The notes below the pieces were generated by a model, which saw only the letters and a list, made by a program, of their open reading frames with translations, was not told the origin of the DNA and made no database searches. A stretch of 28,723 bases of DNA from Dictyocoela muelleri (Eukaryota; Microsporidia), in NCBI GenBank assembly GCA_016256075.1, contig SDVU01000020.1:1-28723 (forward strand), written 5' to 3'. A program made the position numbers and the translations under genes. Position 1 is the stretch's first letter, and every line of letters begins with the position of its first letter. This document shows, piece by piece, positions 19,126 to 27,096 of the stretch.

Positions 19126-19308
19126 GATATAGAAATTTATATGGTAAAATTACTAAGACCCAAGATAGGATTGTATTATAATAAAAATAATTTTCTAGGG
19201 ACCTACTGGTGCCGTATATAAACCACTTAAACGAAAAAAAGTTTTTAAGACCCCTTGAAATATCTGTGACCTCTAAGGGGTCCCTATCAACAACTTTTAG
19301 AAACACTG
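19126..19308 (-). mobile_element. hAT-like terminal sequence (right-facing end)
   Basis: On the minus strand the end reads CAGTGTTTCTAAAAGTTG then GATAGGGACCCC, close to the hAT consensus CAGTGTTTCTCAAACT followed by GGGACCCC. It corresponds in type and opposite orientation to the end at 9405. The next 8 bases outside are ATCTAAGA, which agree with CTATAAGA outside the other end at six of eight positions. An internal GGACCTACTGGTGCC and its surroundings are not coding. Confidence 0.5.
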
Positions 19309-19599
19309 ATCTAAGAAAATGTATATGAGTTACTGATTATTCCATTTTTATATCAATTAAAATCGCATTAAATATTCTAAAATAAACCTTTTGAACAATA
19401 AACTTTTAAGTTTTTTTTTGCATTACAAAACTTTTATACCGATATGCGATTAAACACTCTAGACTACACAGAAGAGAGTCTTTTTTTTATTTTAATATTA
19501 TAACAAGTCTTATTCAGCAATACATATTATAATTACCGTATGAACTAGGTAAAAATCATTATTATGATATAAAAACATATAAATATTTTTCGAGTTCTA
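19309..19599. other. Unassigned AT-rich spacer
   Basis: Nothing supportable on either strand. Confidence 0.5.
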
Positions 19600-19672
19600 T
19601 TTTTTCAATGCCGCCTGCTAAAAAAATTGTTTTAAATATGGCCCCTATGAACATTTTTGATCGACACTCCTG
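19600..19672 (-). mobile_element. Second hAT-like end (CAGGAGTGTCGATC...)
   Basis: On the minus strand CAGGAGTGTCGATCAAAAAT, then GGGGCCATATTTAAAA and GGCGGCATTGAAAAAA, resembles the common hAT end CAGGGGTGTCGAAC...GGGCCGCATTAAAAA. No opposite end or transposase was found, so it is a solo or heavily deleted copy. Confidence 0.45.
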
Positions 19673-20401
19673 TGCTAGAGTATATTGAAAAATCTGCAAT
19701 CGGAATAGTTTTTTTCAATATATTTAGACATACATGGATATTAGATCTGTTTTTCTTATTATTGTCTGTCATTCTGTCCTAAAAAACTAGTCACAAACAA
19801 CTTTAGTCTTATGAAATTTTTTCAGTGGTTTTATTATAGCAGTTTTGGAGTCTAAATAATATGCGACTAATGCGAACATTTGTTTTTTTTTCTCGACTCA
19901 GCTGTTATCAAGTTTTTTTTAGCATAAATTTATTAATTTATATATAAATATATAAACTCTTTTTTAAAATCGTATGTAAATCTAAGCATTCGCTCGAAAA
20001 GTCTGTTGTTATTTTGTTCTATAAACATTTTTGTTTTTTTTATACCATAGCGTGGCAATTGACAATACTACTATATTATTTCGTTGGTTTCCTTATGTTT
20101 ACACTATTTTTTCAATTATTGGCAGATAAAAAAACTAGAATCACATATTCTTCTATGCGTTGTGATAACTACTAACATAAACTGTTTATATATTAGCTTA
20201 CTTACCAAATGTGTAGATACATTCATGCAAAAAATGCAATCGGGTGTCTAGACAAATGTAATCTCATGTAAATTAAATCAATCTGATGTTATAATAATGT
20301 GCAATGCGGTGCAAAAGAAATGTAGATAGGATATAATGAATATTAAAGATACCGTCAATAATAATGCAATGTAAAGCCAATAAAAGTGAAGTTCTTCAAT
20401 A
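19673..20401. other. Unassigned stretch with a stray array-like word
   Basis: 20351-20370 (ACCGTCAATAATAATGCAAT) resembles one monomer of the GGTGTCAATAAT arrays. Nearby AAATGTGTAGATA, AAATGTAATCTCATG and AAATGTAGATAGG recur loosely and may be another worn subterminal array (20205-20335). No gene. Confidence 0.4.
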
Positions 20402-20674
20402 CAGGTTCGTCTGCTTAAGAACTTTGAGATGATCCCATGCTGATAATGAAAAATCTTTGCCGATTTTAGTTTTTATAATAGATAACGTTTTCTTTATACA
20501 CGATCTAAAATATTTATTTACTTTTATACTTTCTTTGTTACAGAAAAAAAAATATAAAAGTTATAAATATTTGAGATCGTGAAAAAGAAGGCACAATTTT
20601 TATAAAACTAGATATCGAGACCGTCTTTAGATTATAAATTTTGGCCATCTAGGTTTTTGAGTGAACGAACCTGG
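20402..20674. mobile_element. Foldback/MITE-like element, about 270 bp
   Basis: The outer ends CAGGTTCGTCTGCTTAAGAAC and ACCTAGGTTTTTG... pair by way of CAGGTTCGT (20403) and ACGAACCTG (20665). The central arms ACACGATCTAAAATATTTAT (20498) and ATAAATATTTGAGATCGTG (about 20563) pair closely, with ACTTTTATAC / GTATAAAAG-like words around a short loop. No coding capacity. Parent family unknown. Confidence 0.65.
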
Positions 20675-21035
20675 TGCGGAACACTAACTATAACATGGTA
20701 TTAATAAAATTTAAAATTGTATAATTCTCAGAAACAATAACTGATAAAGGTAATTGCTGAATATAACAAATATATAAGAGAGAAAGATAATTTTATAAAG
20801 TGATAAAATATTATTACTTAAAAAATAGTAAGACACAATTTTTATTATTAATATTACATTTTTTACAAGCTCTAGTATCTACTGTATGTAAAGTTTAGCA
20901 AAGGAAAACCCTGTAAGCCATTATGATTTTATTATAGTTATAATTACTTATTGATAGAAAGTACTAATTGGAAATGATAGCACTAAAAAGATCATCTACC
21001 ATTTAAGCTATAATAAAAAAAATATGATATACGGT
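20675..21035. other. Unassigned AT-rich spacer
   Basis: No frames or repeats of note. Confidence 0.5.
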
Positions 21036-21623
21036 TCTTCTATCGAAAGATGCCCAAGTCAAATGTAGCTACCTTGGGCAATATTTTTTTAAAAAAAATA
21101 AAAATAATTTTAAATAAATTTGAAAAATTTTAATAAAAAATTTATTTAAAAAATAACCCTTTAAATTTTTGTTCTAACTATCCTTACACAAACCTTTCTG
21201 AAAAAAATCGTAAACTACGCAATATGGCTTTAGCAAAGGAATTTTTTTATAGTCTTATATACGTATTCTAAAAATAAGTTTTTAATATAAGCCGATATTA
21301 CATAGTTTGGTAAATTTTATATTTTGCCCGAAATTTACAAAACTTTGTAATATTTTATTATATTTAAAACTTATTTTTACAATATGTATATAAGACTATA
21401 AATAAAATTCCTTTGCTAAAGCCATATTGCGTAGTTTACGATATTTTTTCTCAAAGGGGTGTGCAAGGAAAGGTAAAACTTATAATTTATCGATTTCAAT
21501 AAAAAATATTATTAATATTTTTATAGTCATGTGTTATTTTTATTCAAAAATTATTTTTTTGCTTTTCTATCGAAAGATGCCCAATTTTTTTTTTAAAATA
21601 ATTGGGCATCTTTCGAGAGAAGA
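21036..21623. mobile_element. Composite inverted-repeat element with TCTATCGAAAGATGCCCAA ends
   Basis: TCTATCGAAAGATGCCCAA occurs at 21039 and again at 21567 in the same orientation, and its inverse TTGGGCATCTTTCGAGAGA lies at 21602. The first and third define an element of about 590 bp. The second and third form a tight hairpin with a 17-bp stem (about 21569-21618). The core is occupied by the 295-bp palindrome at 21181-21475. There is no coding capacity. Small hairpin TGCCCAAG / CTTGGGCA (21049-21085) adds to the left end. Confidence 0.7.
21181..21475. repeat. Near-perfect 295-bp palindrome
   Basis: The left arm (21208 onward: CGTAAACTACGCAATATGGC, then TTTAGCAAAGGAATTT, ATAGTCTTATATAC and AAAATAAGTTTT) is matched almost base for base by the inverse right arm (to 21440). 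Pairing continues inward through ATATTACATAGTTTGGTAAA / TTTACAAAACTTTGTAATAT, leaving a loop of a few bases around 21327. Outer words TCCTTACACAAACCTTTCT / AAAGGGGTGTGCAAGGA are less conserved. The strong arm identity contrasts with the decay of the other elements and implies recent formation or gene conversion between arms. Confidence 0.85.
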
Positions 21624-21874
21624 CCCGAAAATACTATTTAATTGAAATACTCTTAGAAGCGCCTCTATTATGTGTGAAAAATGAAATGTGAATTTGTATA
21701 TATCATCATGTTTTTTCTCTTACCGTTAGCAACAAGAAGAAAACTTCTAGATATATAATTTGATATCTTTATAGATACAATTATCTGAAAAAAAAATTTA
21801 TGTTTTTTTTATTCATTATATAATTAAAATTCATAGATTTTTTAGGTTTTTTCTAAAAAAATATCTTATATTTT

Positions 21875-22435
21875 TTTCCCTCAAGATAACAAATGTATAA
21901 AAAAATGGCTAGAGTTAATTATAAGGGCGGCGGAAAAATTTTAAGGGAGGCGGAAAAAAAATGTTTAGAGTAAATAATTAGAACGATTAAAGGGGGTGGG
22001 AAGATTTTTGTTAATTTTTTCTCTCTTTAATATGAATTTAGCTATTTATAACATATTTGAAAGTAAAATAATTTCAAAAGTTTTATTATCAAAGTGAAGA
22101 AACATTTTGTGTTTTTTTTTGCCCCACGCATTGAATTTTACAGTATATAAAAATGATGAAAATTCAAATTTTTCTCTTCGCTCTAATACTTTTTTTACCG
22201 TTTTTATAATTCACCTCTACCCTTATAATTCCCTTTACCCTTATAATTCCCTCTTGCCCAAAATTCATATTGAAGAGAGAAAAAATTAACGAAAATTTGT
22301 CCGTGCCTCTTTTTAAAATAACTCTCGGCATTTTTTTTCGCCGCCATTATAATTTTAGACGTCCTTCTAATTATCTCTAACCAAAAAAATAATTATAGGG
22401 CCTCTTTTTTTTCAAAAATTGTTTAGGGAAAAAGT
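21875..22435. mobile_element. MITE-like element with 170-bp inverted arms, about 560 bp
   Basis: TGTTAATTTTTTCTCTCTTT (about 22009) is matched by the inverse of its right counterpart (about 22260-22295) at about 32 of 34 positions. Further out, GTTAATTATAAGGGCGGCGG and AAGGGAGGCGG (left) oppose CCGCCATTATAATTTTAGAC and GGGCCTC (right). The right arm contains a short tandem repeat of CCCTTATAATTCC (22220-22255). The left arm is G-rich and the right C-rich, as in the element at 14040-14660, which shares AAATTATAATGGTGG-like words. No coding capacity. Confidence 0.65.
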
Positions 22436-22824
22436 CTGAATATTAAATTGAATAATAAAAGTTATGTTATTAAATAAAAATATAAATAGATTATGCGTCT
22501 TTAAGCATACCTTAGGAAGAAAATGGTATTAAAGGATGCTACATCTTATTTATGTAAATATACATTTTTTTTACGTGTCTAAAATTTAAAAAATATAATA
22601 ATTGAATAAATGATATTACATGATTATTGTTTTTAGAACAAAATAACACTTTTAATACTAATTTACAAAAATTTTTATTTTTATATGTCGAAAGATCATT
22701 ATCTTTAAAGCAAGATATTTTTTTCAAATTCGCATTGACGAATTTATTCGTCTAATTTGAAGCCAAATATAAAAAAATCGTGGAAAAATGCTCATTGTAA
22801 TCTATTCCAAAAAAGTGATATTCT
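22436..22824. other. Spacer with a small perfect hairpin at 22738-22753
   Basis: GACGAATTTATTCGTC is nearly self-complementary, with outer CAAATT / AATTTG extending the stem. Otherwise AT-rich sequence without features. Confidence 0.5.
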
Positions 22825-23535
22825 ATGCATAATCCAGATAAAACCCTGCATATTGAAAGCCAAAAAGGTAAGAGAATTATAAATCTTCGATCTAAAAATA
22901 TCAAAAATAACAGTAGACGTTCTATGAGAAATATTAATGATACGGTTCGTTTCCACCAATGGATTCAAATTATAAAAAACTGCAAAAAAAAGTGGTATAG
23001 ATTCTGATATTTATTTCATATTGGAAATTGTAGATTTTATGAAACGATTTTTAGAAAGAAATTTTATTTTTATACGACGTAATAATAATTCATATGGATT
23101 GTGTATTCGATCTATTATAAATCAATATAAAGAATTTAAATTTAATTGCGATCAAATAATGAAGATTTTTTGATATAGCAAATAACTTTATAATTCAAAA
23201 TAGTAAAAAGATAAAAAATGTTATGAATTAATTTTGCATTGTTGAATTTGTTTTAGTTTCATAACTGATGAAATAAATATACAGCCATCATATATTTCTA
23301 AAAACTAATAGACAGATTTTAGAAAATGAAATTTTAATAGATAACATGTCATCTATTTTATAGGAAGATAACCGACGCATATAATTCTTTATATTCGGAA
23401 CATAGTAAAAATTAAATATTTTTTTTTTTCAAGCGAATATTCATTATTTTATCATTATTATAAACATAAAACGATTGGCAACGAAATAATTTTATTTAAA
23501 GAGTATGTTAAAAAAGCAAAACATTATACTGATTT
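22825..23535 (+). pseudogene. Unrecognised decayed coding stretch
   Basis: From ATG 22825 a 60-codon frame rich in Lys, Arg and Asn (IESQKGKRIINLRSKNIKNN, then RRSMRNINDTVRFHQWIQII) ends at TGA 23005-23007. In another frame the likely continuation reads DSDIYFILEIVDFMKRFLERN and LCIRSIINQYKEFKFNCDQI to about 23170. A third open piece, SEYSLFYHYYKHKTIGNEII and LFKEYVKKAKHYTDFGY, runs about 23430-23540. The amino-acid make-up looks protein-like rather than random, but no family was recognised. It stops where the MITE at 23535 begins, so it may have been interrupted by that insertion. A transposon protein or a decayed host gene are both possible. Confidence 0.4.
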
Positions 23536-23792
23536 TGGGTACTGAGTCCCCAAATCGCAAAATTAGACCACAAAAGGAAATCAAAAAATGATAAAAAACG
23601 TGTTTTTAAATGATCTAGACGTGATATTAGCGGAAATCGAGTCTTTAAATTTTTTTAGAACACAGAAATTTTAAAGACTCGAGTTCCGCTAATTTCACGT
23701 AAGGATCATTGCAAAAACATGTTCTTTATCATTTTTTGAATGCACATTTGGAGTCTAATTTTGTGTGTCATCTGGGGGGCTCAGTATTGGTT
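23535..23792. mobile_element. Foldback/MITE, 258 bp, with GTACTGAGTCCCC ends
   Basis: The arms pair from the outer GGGTACTGAGTCCCCAAATC / GGGGGGCTCAGTATT through AAAATTAGACCACAAA / GAGTCTAATTTTG and CAAAAAATGATAAAAAACGTG / CATGTTCTTTATCATTTTTTG. Pairing continues to the centre ATTAGCGGAAATCGAGTCTTT / AAAGACTCGAGTTCCGCTAAT around 23660. Arm identity is high. No coding capacity. Confidence 0.8.
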
Positions 23793-24160
23793 TTGTTTTA
23801 GATACATTTTCATATAATAATAACATAAAAGTTTTCTTGAACCTATCTAGATGTAAAAGAGGTAGAAATACAAAATTTATTATTATATTGCTAGAAAACG
23901 TTTATTGGTAAGCTCGATTTAGTTATTATTATAAATAATGAAAAATTTATTGTTGGCAAAAGAATAAAACTTGTTTTGCAAATAAATAAAAGGAGAAAGG
24001 TAACTATAAAAATTCTTTAGGTTAAATAACGCAGAGCAGGAGATTATACGAGGGGGTATAACTTATATGGGGTAAATTTGCGAATAAAAATATCATCTAA
24101 TTAAAAAAATATCTATTTAAAAGCGGTATCGATTTGGTTATGATTTTTACTATTTTTATT
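23793..24160. other. Possible continuation of the unrecognised coding stretch
   Basis: Short plus-strand runs such as VFLNLSRCKRGRNTKFIIIL (23832 onward) and KFIVGKRIKLVLQINKRRK (about 23940) have protein-like composition but are broken by stops in every frame. The link to 22825-23535 is positional only. Confidence 0.25.
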
Positions 24161-25299
24161 ATTACAAATTTAATGAGCACTGAGTTATTTGATATTTAAA
24201 ATTCAATTCGAAAGACTGTTATATGTTTAATATGCTTCTTCATTATTTAGAGTATCTTATTATAACTATCGCATATATAATGTATAAGTGATTAATTTAA
24301 TAAAAAATAAAATAATTTAAAAATAATAAAAATTGTTTTTATTTCACGCCCTTAATATTTTTAATCGTGATCTTCAAAACTTTTATATCGTCATAAACCC
24401 TCACTCATTATTATTGTGACTCTAATATGTATAGAAATTCTATTTTTTATTATAGACACGTTTATTCTTTTCCTTGTGAAAAAAAAAATTAAGTTTCTAA
24501 AAAATTAAAAATGTTATTAAATAAATATAAAATTGATTAATTATTTTATAGACAGAATTAGTATTTGCAATGAGTTTTTAAAATCCTAAGTATGTTCTCG
24601 AATTATCTGATCTTCATAAATTCGCTATTTCTTACAACATTCCATATAAGATGAACGCTTATTTGCAGTTTTTGATATGATCTTGGATATACATAAGTTT
24701 TAATATAAGAAAAAGACTTCTCTGTCGGTTTGAGTTGTCGAGAGTAAATATTTAAAATTTTATGAATCTCCGATTATACAGCAGAAGAGTTGTTGTCACC
24801 TTTGCTTCTACTTTTTTGTATGTTATTCAAGGAATTACTCAATACTAAGCTACTTAAAGTAGAGTTGTATACACGATTTTCGTTTTTCTAATAACTCAAA
24901 ATGCTACGGCCCATTAAAGGTCTTTTTATAATTTTTCAGCTATAACCTTTTGTCTCTTTATCCCTTCGCACTTATAACAATATTAGTAGAATTCATTGCG
25001 AAACATTTTTATATTAGAACAAGTCTTAACTATATACCACACCGAAACAACTATAAATAGTAAAGTTCTATAATAAAATAACGCTAATGTCATTTCAAAG
25101 CATTTACTAAAGAGCCGCCCGCAAGTTTGAACCATAATATTTTATTATATTTCTAAAAGTGGCATCATGAAAGATCTTTTCGAAATAATTATTTATATCG
25201 TTATTATCTTTTAAATAAAACTTGCCTAATTTGAAATCAATTATCAACACCTAACAAAAAAAACATATAAAATATGGAAAATTCTTTCGCTTATCACGG
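24161..25299. other. Unassigned AT-rich stretch
   Basis: One plus-strand frame at about 24580-24678 stays open for about 30 residues (NPKYVLELSDLHKFAISYNI). No family was recognised and no repeats were found. The rest shows nothing supportable. Confidence 0.4.
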
Positions 25300-25346
25300 C
25301 TGCACTGTGCAAAATAAAAATAAATAGATTGATTGATTGATTGATA
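25300..25346 (+). repeat. A-rich tail plus (GATT)n microsatellite
   Basis: ACTGTGCAAAATAAAAATAAATA followed by four to five GATT units (25328-25346) resembles the 3' tail of a LINE or SINE, in which an AATAAA-like stretch precedes a short tandem repeat. No reverse-transcriptase sequence was seen upstream. Confidence 0.5.
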
Positions 25347-25910
25347 CATAAAAACAATTCGGCCCTTCTCATAACCGAATATTCCAGATAAAAATCAATT
25401 TACTCTTCTAATGTGTTGTAAATGGACATTATGTAAATCTGTTGTCGAAACCTCGTTACTGTCTGTAGAATTATTCGTTGGTCAGGAAGTATTTTTGCCT
25501 GTCCGCAAAAAAAAAAATTTGCCGGTATTTATATTTTATTACATGTTAACAACATCCCTAGCTGCAAACTTGTAGAAAGTCTTAAACCATACTCTTTTTT
25601 TCATTGGTTCCCGTTGTTCAAGTAATACCTTACTCGTAAGATACACAGAAGCCCAGAGTAAACAATTTTCGTTTTATGAATGACTCAGCGGGATACAAAT
25701 AATCTGAGACTGATTACCAATTTTGTGTATTTTTCTATTTTCTTTGAAATATGCACCACTACTCTCATCCACACACCTACGAGAATCTGATTCTCTATAT
25801 TGACATATTAGACTAAAGCTTGATCAGCTATATCGATCTCGATAAACAGTATATTAATACAAAATTTTTTTACTTATTGACAGCTTAATGACAATTTTAT
25901 TTATTAATTA
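25347..25910. other. Unassigned, slightly GC-richer stretch
   Basis: Composition at 25430-25800 is less extreme than in the flanks, with words such as GTCAGGAAGTATTTTTGCC, which hints at old coding or repeat DNA. No protein family was recognised on either strand. Confidence 0.4.
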
Positions 25911-25912
25911 AG

Positions 25913-25995
25913 GACCATGTCGATCTTCCCCTCCCCCGTAATTAGACCATGTCGATCTTGTCCCCGTAATTAGACCATGTCGATCTCCCCCCCGT
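25913..25995. repeat. Triplicated left end of the Merlin element
   Basis: Three direct copies of GACCATGTCGATC, each followed by a C-rich run and CCGTAA, are spaced 32 and 28 bases apart. The only difference is in the C-run (CTTCCCCTCCCCC, CTTGTCCCC, CTCCCCCCC). A single copy is expected. Confidence 0.9.
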
Positions 25996-26144
25996 AAAAT
26001 TAAAAAAATAAAAATTTTTAAATGATTTGATTTAGGGATCTATTAATTTGAAAAAATCATATTTTTTATTAAAGTTAAATTAAAATTAGATGTTTTTTAT
26101 AAAATCTAAAAATTAATACGAAAGATAAAAAATTTATATTTTAA

Positions 26145-26971
26145 TTAATCCAAAGCCTTAGCAAATGTTTCCTTTTTAAATAAATCTAAGAAAAGAAAAA
26201 AAACTGATCAATTTTTCTCTGTCTTCTTTGCATCCATTTTGTTGTTTTATAAATTTTTTTAATTTATTATTAAAGCTCCCCACATTTTGGGTATGAATAC
26301 CTGCAGGGGGAAGTACAAAAAATTATTTATGAGCAATTTTATGGCGTGTGTATTCAAATTATTTCTTGAATTATTGTGGGATACCATTCATAAGTATAAA
26401 TAATCGTTCCAGGGCGATCAACCCTCAATATTATAGGTATAATTGTTGATGAATCCCGTTTTTCAATGAGTTGTGCATACCCTTTTGATGGCTTATAACT
26501 TGTATCCAGAATTGTCAACGCCCATGATTGAGTTCTAGGAGACCGGCCTCTGTGGGATTTTACTTTATGATTCAACATAGTTTCAACTACATTAACAACT
26601 ACTCCTTGGCCACCTAAAAGAATCGGATTTTCTCGGAAATATTGCTGAATCAAAGAAATTATTTTGGCTTTGAATTTTCCTATTGTTTCTCTGTGAACTT
26701 TCATTATTAACGATATTTGTATCGTTGTAAGACCTTTGCTCGTATAAAAAAGAATTTGCAGAGACTTTTGAAAACTTATGTGAAAATTTCCGAAGAAACT
26801 ATTGCGAAACACCGACACTGTTGTCTGATATTTACTGCAATTTTTGTTTAAGCATCTCCAATTATATTTAATGTCTTTGTCTTTTGTTTTCTTTAACAAC
26901 ATTAAATTGTAGCAATTTTCACATTTCATGAATTCGTGGATTAGTTTCTTTTCAAATAAAAATCTTAGCAT
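26145..26971 (-). pseudogene. Merlin/IS1016-like transposase, catalytic residues lost
   Basis: The main frame runs from ATG 26971 (an in-frame TAA lies 30 bases upstream) to TAA near 26354, 205 codons. It has a zinc-ribbon CENC-x22-C-x4-C (residues 17-45), FRNSFFGNFHISFQKSLQIL (residues 55-74), a helix-turn-helix LTTIQISLIMKVHRETIGKF (81-100), then ENPILLGGQGVVVNVVETML, HRGRSPRTQSWAL, KRDSSTIIPIILRVDRPGTI and IYTYEWYP. In the family these read ILGGxGxxVEIDET, HRGR, RxxxTLxPII and TDxW, so both motif Asp residues are lost (to Val and Tyr). The C-terminal part continues in another frame (AGIHTQNVGSFNNKLKKFIK, about 26230-26300) and again to LFKKETFAKALD ending at 26145. The family is usually 250-300 residues; all domains are present over about 275 codons. 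Confidence 0.88.
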
Positions 26972-27051
26972 TTCATCATTGTTTGATGCTTAAATGAAAT
27001 TTAATATATTATTTTCGTCTGCCATAAGGATATTTTTTTTTGAATTTTGCC

Positions 27052-27095
27052 ACCATGTCGATCTTTCTCCCCGCCGGGGGAAAGATCGACATGGT
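27052..27095. repeat. 44-bp palindrome at the right end of the Merlin element
   Basis: ACCATGTCGATCTTTCTCCCC meets GGGGGAAAGATCGACATGGT with only CG between. It is a head-to-head pair of the element's terminal motif, so the outermost half is the real end and the inner half is an extra inverted copy. Confidence 0.9.
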
Positions 27096-27096
27096 T

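Larger units (their letters stand above)
25911..27096 (-). mobile_element. Merlin/IS1016-like transposon, both ends present (copy C)
   Basis: The ends are ACCATGTCGATCTTCCCC at the left (25914) and GGGGGAAAGATCGACATGGT at the right (27076-27095). The left end is repeated three times head to tail (GACCATGTCGATC at 25913, 25945 and 25973). The right end is doubled head to head as a 44-bp palindrome (27052-27095). A length of 1.19 kb and a single transposase match Merlin elements. Flanks TTATTAAT (25900-25907) and TTATTAGA (27099-27106) agree at six of eight positions and could be a worn 8-bp target duplication. Confidence 0.85.

Noticed and set aside
19073-19306. 77-codon frame on the minus strand
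   Set aside because: It reads from the hAT-like end into the tandem array; both are terminal sequences and the translation resembles no protein.
21427-21645. 72-codon frame on the plus strand
   Set aside because: It runs from one arm of the palindrome into the GAAAGATGCCC hairpin, so it is by chance.
22107-22289. 60-codon frame containing a repeated YPYNSL
   Set aside because: The repeat is a translation of the CCCTTATAATTCC tandem words in a MITE arm, not a protein repeat.
22539-22727. 62-codon frame on the minus strand
   Set aside because: Composition is what random AT-rich DNA gives (Lys, Asn, Phe, Tyr) and no motif is present.
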